From Certhia americana (Eukaryota; Chordata; Aves; Passeriformes; Certhiidae), in assembly GCA_018697195.1 (NCBI GenBank), contig CM031858.1:111728304-111792303 (forward strand): DNA of 64,000 nucleotides. The letters are read 5' to 3'. This document shows positions 33,762-47,000 of this stretch, piece by piece. The translations under genes were made by a program, and so were the position numbers. The notes under the pieces are model-generated. The model saw nothing but the letters and a program-made list of their open reading frames with translations. It had not been told where the DNA came from and searched no databases. Numbering within the stretch: position 1 is the first letter of the stretch; every line of letters starts with the position of its first letter.

Positions 33762-33863
33762 TAGGAAGTGTTGAAATTGCAAGTTCGAGTTGAACCAAGT
33801 GTTGCAGAAACATGGTGTTTCAACACTGTGTACGTCATGAACCTGTAATTTCAACACTTTCTA
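33762..33863. repeat. Nested inverted repeat flanked by TA: candidate MITE or small-RNA hairpin
   Basis: The left arm 33762-33786 (TAGGAAGTGTTGAAATTGCA and on to AAGTTC) pairs with the right arm 33839-33863 (GAACCTGTAATTTCAACACT and on to TTCTA) over 25 positions with one A/C mismatch and two G-U pairs. Inside the 52-nt interval a second stem forms: AGTGTTG 33798-33804 with CAACACT 33821-33827, and the inner arms repeat the core word of the outer arms. The outermost pair on each side is TA, so the structure can be read as a 98-bp element with 23-bp terminal inverted repeats inserted at TA, as Tc1/mariner-type MITEs are. Read as RNA it is a long imperfect hairpin. It does not match a family I can name. 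Confidence 0.65.
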
Positions 33864-33932
33864 AGAGTCACCAGAGTCTCCCAGGCTGAGCTATAATATA
33901 ACTAAGTTTCCCCCCCTAAACATTCAACTATC

Positions 33933-33955
33933 TTTTTTTTTTTTTTTTTTTTTTT
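33933..33955. repeat. Poly(T) run (~23 bp)
   Basis: T homopolymer about 70 bp beyond the inverted repeat. No AATAAA-like complement in the expected place for a minus-strand retrocopy was seen. Confidence 0.9.
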
Positions 33956-36900
33956 CCTGGAAAATATAATTTGAAACACCATTTGGCTGACATCAAAGAG
34001 TTTAAAATTGTTTTATTAATAATGAAGGAAAGTCAAAGTAAAGGATTACTGCAAACAGAGAAGCTTGATGACTCAAGTGGTAGCGGGGTGAGTCCTTCTG
34101 CTGGATAAATACAGTGGACTAGGGTTGCAGTTTTAATTATGGATTCACTTGTGAGGGACAAAGCTGAATTTTTGCAAGCCGTCTGTGGTTATGCTTCTGC
34201 TTTATGTCATAGCACTCTGGTTCTGATATCAAGTGTAAAACTCCTGCAAATGAATCTGCTATTACTTCTGCCTCTAGGCTGTGTCTTCCTCAGGCTCAGC
34301 CAGAGTGGGGAAGATAGGTGTGGCACAGCCTTGAATGCAATTTTAAGCAATTTATACCTGTCCTTCACAGTCCACAGCAACACAGCTGAGACACATGCAT
34401 TGTGGCATGCGCTTGCTTTCACTAGTCTCCCTCAAATCATACACAACAAGCATCCAGGATGCAACCTATCCTTTAAAGAATCTCCTAACACTGGAAAGCC
34501 AGGGCTGCCACAGCTGCAATAGTAAAAAGGGAAAAGACTACCTTGCCCTGTAAGATATTGTGGCTTTGTTTCCTTGACTGGTAACCTGTCTATTGAGTGA
34601 CCTGATACTCCCATTCAGTGAAAAAATTTTGCACTTTTTGTGCACTGACTTATGCATTTTGCAAAGGTTGAGCAACATCCCTTTATTAGATTGAGAAAAT
34701 GTGGTACAGACAGACCCGAGCGATTGCTGTAAGTCCCCAATGAGGGCAGCAGAGGATGGAACCCCAGTAGCCAAGTTCTTATTCAGTAGCCAAGTTCTTA
34801 TTCAGTAGCCTATTCACTTGGAGACATTCTCTCCATTCACTCAGCTTCCCACCATCCTGTGGGAATGGCAGGAGGGCAGGCAAGTATAAGATGAGTTTTT
34901 GATGCAAAATCTTTGTTTTGCACTTTTCCTTATGTGTTGGCCCAACTTCAGTAACCTTTCAGAAGCATCCTTTTCCCTTTCATATCCCTTGATATTCCCT
35001 CAAGATCTAAATGACCAAAATTTTCTTAAAGTATAACATTTTTCTCTTTTTGCATTTATGAGATGAATTGGGAAACTTCCTGTACTATCCCTGGGAAACT
35101 GGACAACAATCAGCTTGTATTTAACATGCACTGGTGTGTCTGCATCTGAGGGTGGGAGACAGAGAACTACTGGGAATAGCCAGGATTTCTCCCTGTTGTA
35201 GGCAAGGCTGCTGAGAAAGCACAAACCAGCCACAGTGGTGAAGTCATGCAAATGCAATGCTACCAAAGGCCACAGGAATTGTGGAAAGATTTGTGTAAAT
35301 ATCTCATGCATTCTTGTGCTCTAAGGTTTATGGAAACAAAAACCACAGTCACAGAGCCCATGCCACATTTGCTCGTCCCTTCCCCCTTCTGTTTCTTCTC
35401 TACAGAAAGGTTGTAGAACAGTTTATGTGCAGCTAAGAAACTGATTTTTTTTTTCTTTTTTGTGGTTATTAGTAATGTTAAAAAAATAAAAAGGTGGAAA
35501 AGATGGTAAGCATAAACAAAGTTCAGCAGGGTGCAAGGGGAAGGCTGATTCATGAGTATTATGTGAACTTCTTTGCTGTAAGTATGCCTGGAAAAATATA
35601 TGGCAAACTCGTGTTTCCCAAGTTATTTCAGACAACACATTGTCTCTATCACACATCAAGTGGACCCCCCTTTCCCTGAACCATTTCATTCAGTAGATTG
35701 TCCATGCAATTTGCTTACCCTCAAAGGGAAGATACTGCATGTTTACCTTTTTGCTTAATTTTTGAGGTTTTATCATGCTGTCTTGAGAGGCTGACAGTAC
35801 CTGAGTCTAGACAAAACCAGTCCTGTTTATTCATGTCCCAGTATCCATTCCTGTCTGTTTTTGACTCCACCAAGGACATTCTCCCCTTCTTTAGATGTTT
35901 GGTATCATTTCAGACAGTGGTATCACACTAGAGAGGAACACTCTACATGAGGGCTGTTACGAGTAAATAGCTCAGGGGAATAATGCACCTGCTCTTGGGG
36001 GTTATATGGATTGGTCCTACTGCTGCTGCTGGATGTGAGCTCCTGGGAGCTGGTGATTGACTACACAACACTGTTGGGAGAGGGAGAGCACTCTATCAGG
36101 TGTCCTTTCTTTTTCAGGTCTTAGCTGCTTGCTAAGACAAGACATGAGCAAGGATGGGAAAAACCACAAAAGGAGCTAGTTAAAAGATAAGTCCTTAGTC
36201 TGTTTAAATTAAACACCTCTTTTCAAGTCTAAGGGAGCTTTACCATCTTTTGAGTGTATCCACAGACCAGAGTGCAGGGAACACAGGAGCAAAGGACTCC
36301 AGCAGGGGCTGGAAGCTGTGAAAGTACTGAGAAAGAAAAATAACAACTTGTATTGTCTCAGGGTAATAACCAGCCTGGCAGCTGGAACAGAGACTGCTGT
36401 GACCCAAAGGCGATCATCTTTCTCATGTCACAAATCCCAAACCTTTGCTGCCTTCCCACAGTGCCACAGCACCCGGTGTGTGCCACTTCCCCAGTCCCTT
36501 TCATGCATTGGGGTGCATTTGTTTTGTTTCCAAGAGGAGATTTTTACATGTAGGAAATTGGTCAGGATGAGCTGGTGCTAATACTGTGCTGACTGCAATG
36601 GCTGTGAAGCCTTCCCTGGCCTCTTGGAGGGACATCGGCTGTGGCTCTGAACAGCCCGGGTGCTTCAGCAGGGGGCACTGTGAGTCCTGCTCACCTACTG
36701 TGGGGCTTTTCTGCTTCAAGAGGTATTTTTCTTTTGGATAAGGAATAAAGCAGAGGTTCTGACCACTTGTGGCCTTTCAAAATGCCAAGGTTTTTTTCAA
36801 AATACAGGGGTGCTGGCCTAGGCATCCCAGCCAAACTGCAGCTTGGGTAGCATCCTGCCAGTTCAGAGCTACACCAGTGATTCCACTGGGATATGATTTA

Positions 36901-38391
36901 TTTCTTCATTTCCTGTCCTAAAGGAACACCCACAAAGTTGTGAAAGTTGTGCACAGAGTACACAGTGCAAAGGAAGCTGCGCTGATTGCTAGGTGAGGGT
37001 TAGCTTAGTAATAGCTGGTGTTTCTGGAGTGGTTCTTCAGAACAGAAGTGAGCAGGCAAGAAATAGCTAAGCAGCTCCTAGTCAAGGGTGTTGCTGATAT
37101 ACAAATAAAAAAGGGATGAAATGCTCCAGCATGTCAGTTGTGAAACATTTATTAAGTTAACAAGCCTACAAGGACCAATAACACCATCCTCACTGTTCTG
37201 TTCCTGCAGCCACTTATGGGCACAGGCTTTAGTCTTGCTTTAACAGTCAATCTTCACAGAAGCATGAGGAAGTTGGTGCTAGTTATCCTGCTTCAGTCTT
37301 TTCCAATCACCCAACTGGCAAAACTCAGTAGCAGTGATTTATTTGCTTCTATCACTTGCTTCAGCTATGGGCTCAAACCCCCAATTATTTGATTGTATTA
37401 TATAATCAAGGTTTTGTTTGGATAGACCATTTTATGTTTTAGATTCTAGTGGACAGCATCATCACCATTTTTCTCACAGCACAAGATTTCGAAAGTTCCA
37501 GAGAGAACACTTGCCCACCTGCTTCCAGATTCCCTCCAGCTTTTCTGTCCTTCTCCCTTCCGTGCGTGCTGCATGCTGGTTGCAGTGCTCCTGACCCTTG
37601 TAGAGTGCTATTTGCTTATTTTATCTCAGAAAACAAAACAGATTTCTCTGTGTTTTGTTCTATTTCCTACATGATAGAATCTTTTGTTTTCACTTGCAAC
37701 CTTTGCAGCTTCCAAGAATTTTTACTCCTTGTGGTTTGCTGAGATGCGCGGGGTTCAATAGTCTGCCACCAAGCCCTGGCCCAAGGTCGAGGATTCCCTC
37801 CTTTTCCTTCCCAGTATTGTCCTGCATCCTGCAAGACCCTTCTCCTTACATTGCTGTGGCTGTCGTGACAAAGGGGACTGGCACCAGGCACACTCCTGCT
37901 GCCACGGTGACAGCTGCTGAGCACTCGCCAAGCTCCAATGACAATAGCATGACCTCAGATACTTTATTAAGAAAGAGAAACTTGAAAGGGAGGGTACACT
38001 TAAAAGCAGAAAATAACACCTCATCTCAATGCAGTGCATTGTTTTTGCAAGTCCAGGGTAGAAATGCTTTAATATAATCTCGGCCTATTCTCTCCCAGCC
38101 TCCCTCCCCTTTTTATGCATAGGTTCATCCACATCCATGGTGGACTCTAGTTCTCAATAGCCTCTGTGTGACTCAAAACATGCAAATAGATGTTATGGAC
38201 CACCGGGATCAGTATGAAGCCAGGCATCATATTCCCCAGGCCATGATGAAAAAAGCCACCAGGCTTTTAATGCTGCTGTGACACTGTGCTTCACTTTCTC
38301 TGGGTGATAATGGAGTAAAATGGGGTGATGGTACTTTAGTCCCTACAACAAAGCCTCCTGAGGAACATGGGTCTGGATGAGGCTGTGCTAT
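33956..38391. other. Unique DNA, no gene recognised
   Basis: About 4.4 kb without recognisable genes or transposons apart from the small tandem repeat at 34765-34810. Frames of up to 140 codons (37655-38077 plus) are overlapped by minus-strand frames of similar size (37667-37924, 37755-38039) in mildly GC-rich DNA and carry no domain. A T-run sits at about 35445-35461. Confidence 0.5.
34765..34810. repeat. 19-bp tandem repeat, 2.4 copies
   Basis: The unit CAGTAGCCAAGTTCTTATT occurs at 34765-34783 and again, identically, at 34784-34802, followed by a partial third copy CAGTAGCC. The copies are perfect, which suggests a recent slippage duplication. Confidence 0.93.
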
Positions 38392-38479
38392 GGATGGAGA
38401 GGGAGGATGGAAGCTGTGTTGCTGCATGGAGCTTTGGATGGAGAGGGAGGCTGGAAGCTGTGTTGCTGCATGGAGCTTT
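38392..38479. repeat. 44-bp tandem duplication, two copies
   Basis: Two directly adjacent copies, 38392-38435 and 38436-38479, start GGATGGAGAGGGAGG and end CTGCATGGAGCTTT. They differ only at the base after GGGAGG (A in the first, C in the second). The unit length is not a multiple of three and the frames across it (131 and 97 codons on the minus strand) shift register between copies, so this is a recent non-coding duplication. Confidence 0.95.
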
Positions 38480-40618
38480 TCTCCTGTAGGGACACGGAAG
38501 GGAAGGATCCTGGTGGGCAAGAGCTTGTGCTGAGCTTGCCTGAACTCTGCAGCCGGGATGGCTGAGACAGAAAACCTTTGCCTGAAGCCACACAGAAAGT
38601 TTGAGAATGAGAAAATACGCTTGGCAGAAGGAGGAAGTAGAGCTGGTCAGAAAAATTCTGACTAAACAAGTTTTCGTTGGAATTTACCGATTCATCAACA
38701 TCAAAGTACTTTGTGGAGAGGGTCCAATTTTGACAGAGTTGCTTCCAAAACCAGGCAGGGCTTGAAAACTGCCTGCTAGGCACATTTTGGAAACCTGGCT
38801 AGTTTTATGCTGATTTATGCTGTTGGTTCCTTAGCAGTTCAACAACTGGCTGTTAAGAAGTGTATCTTTCCAGGTGTAACTTGAAGTGACTGTCTCCAAG
38901 CAAGGAATCCTGTGGTGGTCAGTGTCTTTGACCCTGTTCTTGCTGCTTGTAAAACCCTTGGTTCAGGGACATTTGCTCTGCAGAGTGCTATCAACTTTTA
39001 TCAAACACTCCTTTTTAAAAAACAGAGAAATCAACTCACATAAAAGTTGCTGCTTTTAATTCTGGGGCCTTTTAACTTGAATTTTGAAACAAAATGTATG
39101 CACTCAATTTCTTTTTTTATACATACTGAAATAGCTCAATTTAAACATAATTTCTACTCAGCTGAATTTATGTAAATTGGAAAACTTCAATTAATTGCTA
39201 CATAACAGTGAACAGAATGAAGCCCACAAAATACCTAGATATTTTTCCTTTCCAGTTGGACCAAACAATGCTTCTTTTGCTTCTTATGGGTGATACTGAT
39301 GGTAAACCTTAAAAAAGAAAAAGGAGATGAAGAAGAGGAAGAATACTTGCTGTGGGTTTGTGCGTGCAAGATGGGGAGACAGAGAGGAAGGGGTATTTCA
39401 CATTTCCTATGATATGTTTTGTTTGGGATTGTAATAGCTAAATTCATTGTGCATAATCTTCAAGGCTTTACAGAGTATTTCTTGAGCTTGTCTTCATGGG
39501 AGGAAAAAAACTGCTGGTGGATTTTGTTGTTTTTTTGGTTTTTTTTTCCACAGAGGACTTTTCCAGAGTCTAGTGTGAACATACAGTACTGGAGTAGCAC
39601 AGAAATATGCCATTGCTTTCAAGCTTGCCCATGTCCAGATGTGCATCCCAAGATGTGCTAGCTTTGGGGAAACATAAAGCAAACTGAAAGGAACAGGATT
39701 TTACTGAAACAAACAGGATTCTACAAAAAGAAACAGACCAATAAAATTTGTGCAGAGAACATTTTCTTTCATAGTACCTACAATTATGCAATTGTGCTAA
39801 TGCACTGTACTTCAAAATACGCCTGTATTTTGCAGCAGACTCTTTTCTAATTTTTTTTTTCAATTGGACACAGGATAATCTTTTAAGCAATGTGTTTATT
39901 TTAGCTTTGTTTTTCCCACTCCCCAAGGTCTGCTAGGATTTCTCTCCTATCTTTTTTATGTGCCAATGACATTGCTTGTTACAAGGTCAGGATCAGAATT
40001 CATTGTGGGGGGCAACAGTGCTATAAGGGCTTGACATGACATCAGAAGTAATGCTGCAGTGAATTAAAAAAAAAAAAGTAGAAAAAGAAAGGTAGCAAGG
40101 CTCATGGTGCGGAAAGATCTGGGTTTCCCATCCAGACACCATCTGTGAAGCACTCGGGGACAGTGCCTAATGCCTGAGTCATCATGTTTGGCAGTCCTTT
40201 ACCCAGTGGTCTGTTTCCCTGGGGGGAATATTCATTGGGGGAGAAAAGAAATGGTAGAAGGACGGAAGATAAACTGCCCTTTAGCCCCATGATTTATATT
40301 TGGTCAGAGTACCCCTGTTCTATTTTCTTTTACTTGGAATGTGTCTTGGACATGTTGTTTCAATATGAGACAATCAGCTGGGCTCTCAGAGGAATGTCCC
40401 TGGAGACTCAAAACAGCCTCCCAGTAGGGTAATATGTTCAACAGAATTCTAAGATGTATTCTCCAACATCTGCTGTCTATTTGTGCATCCAGAATATTTC
40501 CCATCAGCATTTGGAGAATCAAAAGGGACTTTGAGAGATGGTCACCAATTCTCTACACTGCATGATAACTTGTAAATTGTTTACTTCTTTAAACTTCTAC
40601 TGAGCTGATGGTTGTTTG

Positions 40619-40671
40619 TTTCTTCTTTTCTTTTTTCTTTTTTTTTTTTTTTCCTTTTTTTTTTTTTTTCC
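40619..40671. repeat. Polypyrimidine (T-rich) tract
   Basis: About 50 bases of T with a few C interruptions, in two long T-runs separated by CC. Confidence 0.9.
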
Positions 40672-41858
40672 GGACCAATAGAAAGACCTGAAAATACACT
40701 TTAAATTATTTTTTTATATGAATGGGTTTTGAATGTAGTAGTAGCTTCCTGAGAGACAAGAAGGCTTAAGGAGTTATCATGAGCAACACAGTCAATGTCT
40801 CTTCTGGGTGTGTGACAGAAAAAAGAACTCATTTGTCTGCACATTAGAAGTAAGTAGACAATCAAACGGAGATTATTACGTGTTGCATCTAATATGCCAT
40901 TTCCTCGTTTTCATTATTTCATTTGGTTTTAGTAATCCCATGCCAAAAAAAAAAGGCACATGCAGAAGTAGAACCAAACTCCAGGCAGGTAGCAAAAATA
41001 GCAGAGAACTACATAGAACATATTTCTTGCAGGAAGAAATAGAAAAGATTAAGATTATTTAGGCAGGAAAGTAAAAAGAACAAGAGAACATACAGCATGT
41101 GTCACACAAAGAATAATAGATAGTATGCAGAAGGCAAATTTAAAACTCCTATTCAACCTTCTCAGTGATATAGGAATTAGGAATGTTCAGAAAGAAAAGG
41201 AAATATTAATTGACATGATGTCAAATCAATCTGTGAGCATTGATTTTGCAGGGTATCGTTTGTACAAACAGCAGAAAGTTGCCTGAAAGACTGAGGAAAA
41301 TATTGTCCAGATATTAAATGAAAATGTCATCTAGGTAAGATAAAACCAAATCCATCTAGCTTTATTCAGGAGGGCACATAAAGGTAGAAGAAAGATGAGC
41401 ATATTACCACAATGATGGAAGCACAAGGGAGCAAGTGTTCTTATGGCAGGGAGTCTCTCAGTAACCTGTCAGTAATCATGGGAAGCTGTCTGTATCTCTA
41501 ACACTGATTGGTATTTGATTTTGGTGACTGGGAGCACTTAATAATTAAGAAAGGGATTAAATTATTTCCAATTGTTACACTTCCTCATGAGCTGTAAGAT
41601 TTCATGTGGATGAGAGGAGGCATTTGTCCATGAAAGGGCAACAGTGAGGAATTGAGGAATTACAGGCAGCTCTTCCCTAGCATTGCTTTTATTGGCTGTG
41701 TGTGCAGAAAAATTATCAAACTCAGTGGACCAGAAATAGGTATATTATGACAATCTCCTATCACAAGGCAAATGAAGCAAGCTGTGGCACTGCACACAAA
41801 GCACATGCACCCACAGCAAACAATAAAGAAAATATCTAAGGTTTGATTTCATTAATCC

Positions 41859-41881
41859 TTTTTTTTTTTTTTTTTTTTTTT
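41859..41881. repeat. Poly(T) run (~23 bp)
   Basis: Uninterrupted T homopolymer; the minus-strand Lys-rich frames through it are artefacts of the run. Confidence 0.9.
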
Positions 41882-43974
41882 CTCTCTGAAATCCTTTCTC
41901 TGTTTCTGTTCTGTGAAAGCCAAATAAAAGCAAAAAATAACCGAAAAATCCCTAAACAAACAGTTGGGACTTTGACTTGCGAAACTGTGTTTGCATGTTT
42001 GTTCTGAAGAGGTTCCCATAGCCCGGCTCTGACTTTTATCTATCCCCACAGGATGTACTCCTACACTTTTTCTTCCAGGGTCCCATGCTTCCTGTGGGTG
42101 TTCTCACAGCTGCCAACTCAGACAGCTCAAGTCTGGAATAGACTTTTCACAATCTTGAAGATGCTATTCTTTCACTAAGTCAAGTGAGATGAACACAAAA
42201 ATATGGCAGATGTTTAGCATCAGGAATCAAAACAGCATTTTCGCACCACACAGCACATTCTTCTCTTCCAGATACCTTTCATTTCCTCTCTACAGGATAT
42301 GGAGCAATTTTCCTCTTTTGCTGCTGTTCATGTGAACTCAGGAATCTGTGAATTATACCAGGACACTTGAATTCCCGTGTAATCTTTTCTGAGAGGTAAC
42401 AGGGCTTGGTTCACTGATGTCTCAAGCTTAATTTTTTCCTGCCTGGAAGATAAATGCAGAGGTAATAACACTGGATTGTTTCTGGTCCCTGATTTTTCAA
42501 CAAGACCTCCTGAACGCAATCTGTACTTCAGAGTAAGAGTAACCATGGGCCAGAATTACCTGAATGGGTATTAATTGTTTCAGCAGAGGGGTCTGTGAGT
42601 TTTGGAGCTAAAGAGAGCCAAATTCACTGATGCTGGAGATGAATATTTCTAATAACATTTATGGGGGTATTCCAACTGAGATTTCAGCCACCTGTAGCCT
42701 TAGATTAGCCTGTGGTATTCTCTTATGGTGATATAGCTTCTTTATATGAGGTCTCACTGAGCTGTGCATGTGGCCCACTTCACTAGATCTTTCACTGGCC
42801 CAGAGAAAGGCACGTGAGCATTATGCTGAGCCCAGCTCACACTATTCCCCACCTTGTCTCTGCAGTTCCTCTTCTAGTACTGTTCAGTGCAAGGTTGCTC
42901 TGATACTGTATTGCCCACTGGAAAATAAGTATAAGTATGTAGTATTAAGTATATGTATGTAGTTCAGGGTGAAACAAACTTGGAAAAAGCTGTGCCTGCC
43001 AGTCTCGATTCCAAGCAGCAAAGAGGAATTAATTAATTTGCAGTCTGATTCTCTGTCACAGAGACCCTGGGCTTTCCACACATTCTGAGTTTAGCACTCA
43101 ATGACACACTGTGTTAAAGCTTTAGACACAAAAAAATGAACACATTGCCTAACAGAAGATAAAAGAAGTGCATGGCTGTCACATAAATTATTTAACCCTG
43201 TAATTAAATTATGTTCTTTGCCCCCCATTCACTAAATTACTTCATCAAGAAATTACAAGCTCTTTCTCTTCTCCTGATGAGTCTGAGACCAAAATAAATA
43301 GGAGGTACTATGTGAAACGCTGTTACTAATCCTCATTTTTACTAAGAATTTACTCTATGCTGCCTGTGTTAGACAAATCTTTAAAGGAATCTATAACCAT
43401 TTGGAAGGTGCAGAATTCATGCAGAATTATCCTTTCTACTTTTTAGCATAGCTAGGTGATTAGGATTATCTGAAAGCTTTTAAACTCAGCATTTTTAACA
43501 ATGTAACATTCTCCCAGAAAAAAATGCCTACTCTCTCTGCAAATTTTCAATTTTACTTTAGAAGATTTAATGTCTTCTGTAGACTATAGGATTTTAAAAG
43601 CTTTACAGAAATATTTGGTCTTTTGCCCATTTTTTGAAAAGGAGGGGATGGGACATTTTCAGACAGCTATGCAAAACAAGCCGCGTTTACACCAAACCCT
43701 TAACATAAACATATCATGCATAAGCTTAGCAGCTGTATTGGAGTCAGCAGAGAGAGTGGAAAGGCTTTTGAACTCATGTTTCCACACTGGGCAGATCTGC
43801 AGTGTTAGTATGGGTGGTAGATGAGGGATAGACAAGTCCAAGTGTACCTCTGAGGTTTGTAACTCTGTCTTGTATGGCTTCCCTTATGATATCTGGAGCT
43901 GGGGGAGAGGTGCTACACAATCTGTATGACAGATTTCCTACCCAAGGCAAACTTGATGGGCAGCCTAAATAGTT

Positions 43975-44075
43975 GGTTTAGTGGTGGACTTAGAAGTTCT
44001 GGGTTAATGGTTGGACTCAATGATCTTAAAGGTAATTTCAAATCTAAATGGTTCTATGATTTTATGATTCTATTC
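43975..44075 (+). mobile_element. CR1-type 3' tail fragment
   Basis: The segment TTAGTGGTGGACTTAGAAG, GGGTTAATGGTTGGACTCAA and TGATCTTAAAGG followed by AATGGTTCTATGATTTTATG and ATTCTATTC is the 3' end of a CR1 subfamily in sense orientation. The similarity upstream of about 43975 is weak. Only about 100 bp remain, so this is a severely 5'-truncated insertion. Confidence 0.8.
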
Positions 44076-47000
44076 TTTGACCATACAGAGAAGAATGACT
44101 ACAGTTTTTATCAATCAAACTAAAAAATGGGCAGCAGTGTTGCAGGAAGAAAATGTTCAGTTCTTGGCCTGAATCTTGCAGAGACCCCTGCATATTTTAC
44201 TAGACCCTTACTGTGTTCTTTCAGGCTTCTCAGGAATGTCTCTAGCAGCAATACCACAGGCAGTGTGTCATGCAGTGTGAGCATCCTGGAGGAAAATGCA
44301 GGTCCTGCTCTGCACAGCTTCCTCCCCATTGGCAACTGTTTCTTTGCTTTTTCTGCTCAAGGGTAAAAGAAGGACTGAGGGTCAGTACTACATTTCATTC
44401 TATGAATATTTCTTAGTCTGCAGGATTTCTTAGAAAGTTTTCGCACTTTTGAAAATCCAATACACTAGAAGGATAATAGTTGTACTCTGGTTTACTCTAT
44501 TCACACACTATTCTTTCTTATTTGAGATTCTTATATGAGTCTGCTAGAGGCAGTAAGAGGAAAGAACCTTTCTCAGAGGCAGAGATTGCAGATGACCTCA
44601 TGCTGAGAAGACAGGATGCAAAGCACAAAGCTTCTGGGGTATCCACAGGGCACCATGAGGAACTTGGCAGGTTTGTGACACTTCTGTTATGATTTGCAAT
44701 ATAGAATGTCTATATTCCTGGAGTTTCCTGGCAAAATTAACATTTTAAAGCATGTATTATTACAGACATGTTCTGGACTCAGTAAAAATTAGGTGTGCAT
44801 ATTTCAAATCAGTTTTTCTTTCAGTATAGACTTTCCAGGATGCAAAGACATATAACTATATTCTTAAAATTTCACTATTCTCTACAATATGATTCCTCAA
44901 CAGTCAGTAGGCAACAGAGTTTTGTCTTACTGAAGGTGTAGCCACCTAAGTTGATTAATTGAATGTCCTTCAGAAAACTCATCCATTTTAATAAGCATGT
45001 TGAGAAAATACATTCTACACTGGGAATTAGGTTAAAAGCAACTTCAGCCTTCTTTCTGATGTTAGTACAGCAGTTGGATCTTTCCTTCTCTTCTCTAAAG
45101 AAAGTCTGTAACTTGTTGACAAATTGGCACTTTAACCAGTGTTCATGTTTCTTGCAAGTGGACATAAGGATGACAATGGAACTTTATCTGGCCTAGACCA
45201 CATAGCATTCACAATTATGTCTCATTTTAGTAGACAGTAATATTACAAAGGGGTCCTTAGTAATAAGCTGGTTATTTTCTGAACAGAAGTGCTATACTAT
45301 GTTGGATATAGTGCCAAGTACATATTCTCAGTATTAGCCCAGAAGGCACTGGTTTCCAAAAGATAAAAGCTATTCCAGTAAATTCAGTTGTGAGACTGGT
45401 GCCGAAGACTAATGGCACCAGACAGAAGCTTAAAAAAGCTGTGGTACTTCCTCCTTAGTCATTTGGATGTCTTTATCCTTAGATAAATTAGGGGATATTG
45501 ACTAACATACTTGGGAACAGAAACTCTGTGAACTACTTGTTGAGTTTGAGTTGATCTATGTGGGGATCAGTCATGAACCAGCAAGGCAATGGCGTCATAC
45601 ATTTTACGAGATGGGAAAAAAAGAAAATATTACTAAATAGCTACGATGCCATGGAAAAGGCAAAAGGTTATGAAAATGATTGGCTTGAGGAAGGAGTCAT
45701 TTATACAGAGGGATGGAAACACTGGGCTAATAAGTGTGTGGCATTCCATGGCTGTGATATCAGAATTCCCAGTACCAGGTGATTTCCCTTTTCTGAAATC
45801 TTTAGCAAATGCCTAAATTTCCCACAGGTAAAGAAGAAAATCAAATGGGTAAGATAACCCTCTGTAATTAGGAAAGGTTTTTGTACTAGAGAACAGCACC
45901 ACTATTCAGTTGCATGGACACAACCTCCTTAGTGCAGGTTAATATTTAAGGACCCCAAAGCTGACCCCTGCTTTTTCTTTGGAAACATTTTTCTCTGTTA
46001 TTTGGGCTGGACCAATTAAAAATGCCTATGGTGCTTTAACATAAAGGAATGAAACCTCGATGACTAATTTCTGTCCTGTTTACTGCCATCTGTGTGTTTT
46101 ATTGTGTATTTCTAATGACCAAGTTCCTTAATACTCTCTATTTTAAGGAGAAGATACTGTGGCTTTATTTTATAGATATGCTCTGGCTGGGTATGTATCT
46201 GCTAGGATTAGTTGTAAGGCCTATTTCATACATCAGTATACTGTAAAATATGCTGCTGTCTCCATCTGGCTGCTCTGAATCTTCATGTGCAACCCTAAAA
46301 GGAAACCTTCGACATAGCAGTTCCCTTTGTGTCTCTTGCATCTTCTAGAAGCCTTGTGGAAAACTGTCCTATTTACTAGGTAGAAACAAGGGATTTGCAA
46401 ATTGTGGGGGTGTTTTTTGTTATAGTATGTTTGTTTGAATTAATTTGTCTTGGATAGTATTGTTGCATGGTGATGGGACTACAGGAAGAGTTTACCTACA
46501 GTAAGCCTTCCATATAATGTGAAAAGATTGTAGAAGGTAGAAGGGCCTCAAAGAGGTGGCCTTTGATGTCCTAACTACCAAAGTAAATTCAAGCCTGTCC
46601 CCATTTAAGCTTGTACTGAGAGAAGCATCTAAAAATATTAGAAGTGTTTTTTTATTCACTCCATTGATGTGGATGGGAAAGTATGCTCTGTTAGCATGGA
46701 TGGATATGCTGTGGCTCTGTTTCACAACAGAAACAGGGAATAAGAATAAGAGGTTTCACCTTATGGTGCTTATCCTGTTTACTTAATGCCACTTCTTCTT
46801 CCAATATTACACTCATTTTGGAATTCCTCAGGCACTGACTGTTCCTCTGAAATGCCAGTGAGCCTTCACAAAAGAAAAACCCACAAATGAGTTTCAAAAA
46901 GCTTTGTATCTGAGAATCACTGGTCCTGCCATTTCAGCCACCTGCTGCCTGGTGTGGCACTGAGAACAACTACCTCACCCTCAGCCCCTGTGTGTTCTTG

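Larger units (their letters stand above)
38480..43974. other. AT-rich unique DNA with long T tracts
   Basis: About 5.5 kb without a recognised gene or transposon. T-rich tracts at 40619-40671 (C-interrupted) and 41859-41881 are the main structure. A segment at 41252-41334 has an acceptor and a GTAAGA donor but all three phases contain stops. A 118-codon minus-strand frame (39570-39926) has no domain or splice context that I can see. Confidence 0.5.

Noticed and set aside
37655..38077. 140-codon plus-strand frame
   Set aside because: Opposed by two minus-strand frames over the same DNA, with low-complexity Ser/Pro composition and no domain.
41252..41334. 83-nt segment with acceptor and GTAAGA donor
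   Set aside because: Stops in all three phases, so not coding; no other evidence of transcription.
45396..45421. Perfect 8-bp hairpin CTGGTGCC / GGCACCAG
   Set aside because: Too short to separate from chance in 64 kb, with no T-run or partner element.
45558..45782. 74-codon plus-strand frame with charged, protein-like composition ending at a donor-like site
   Set aside because: No acceptable 3' splice site upstream and no recognised family.
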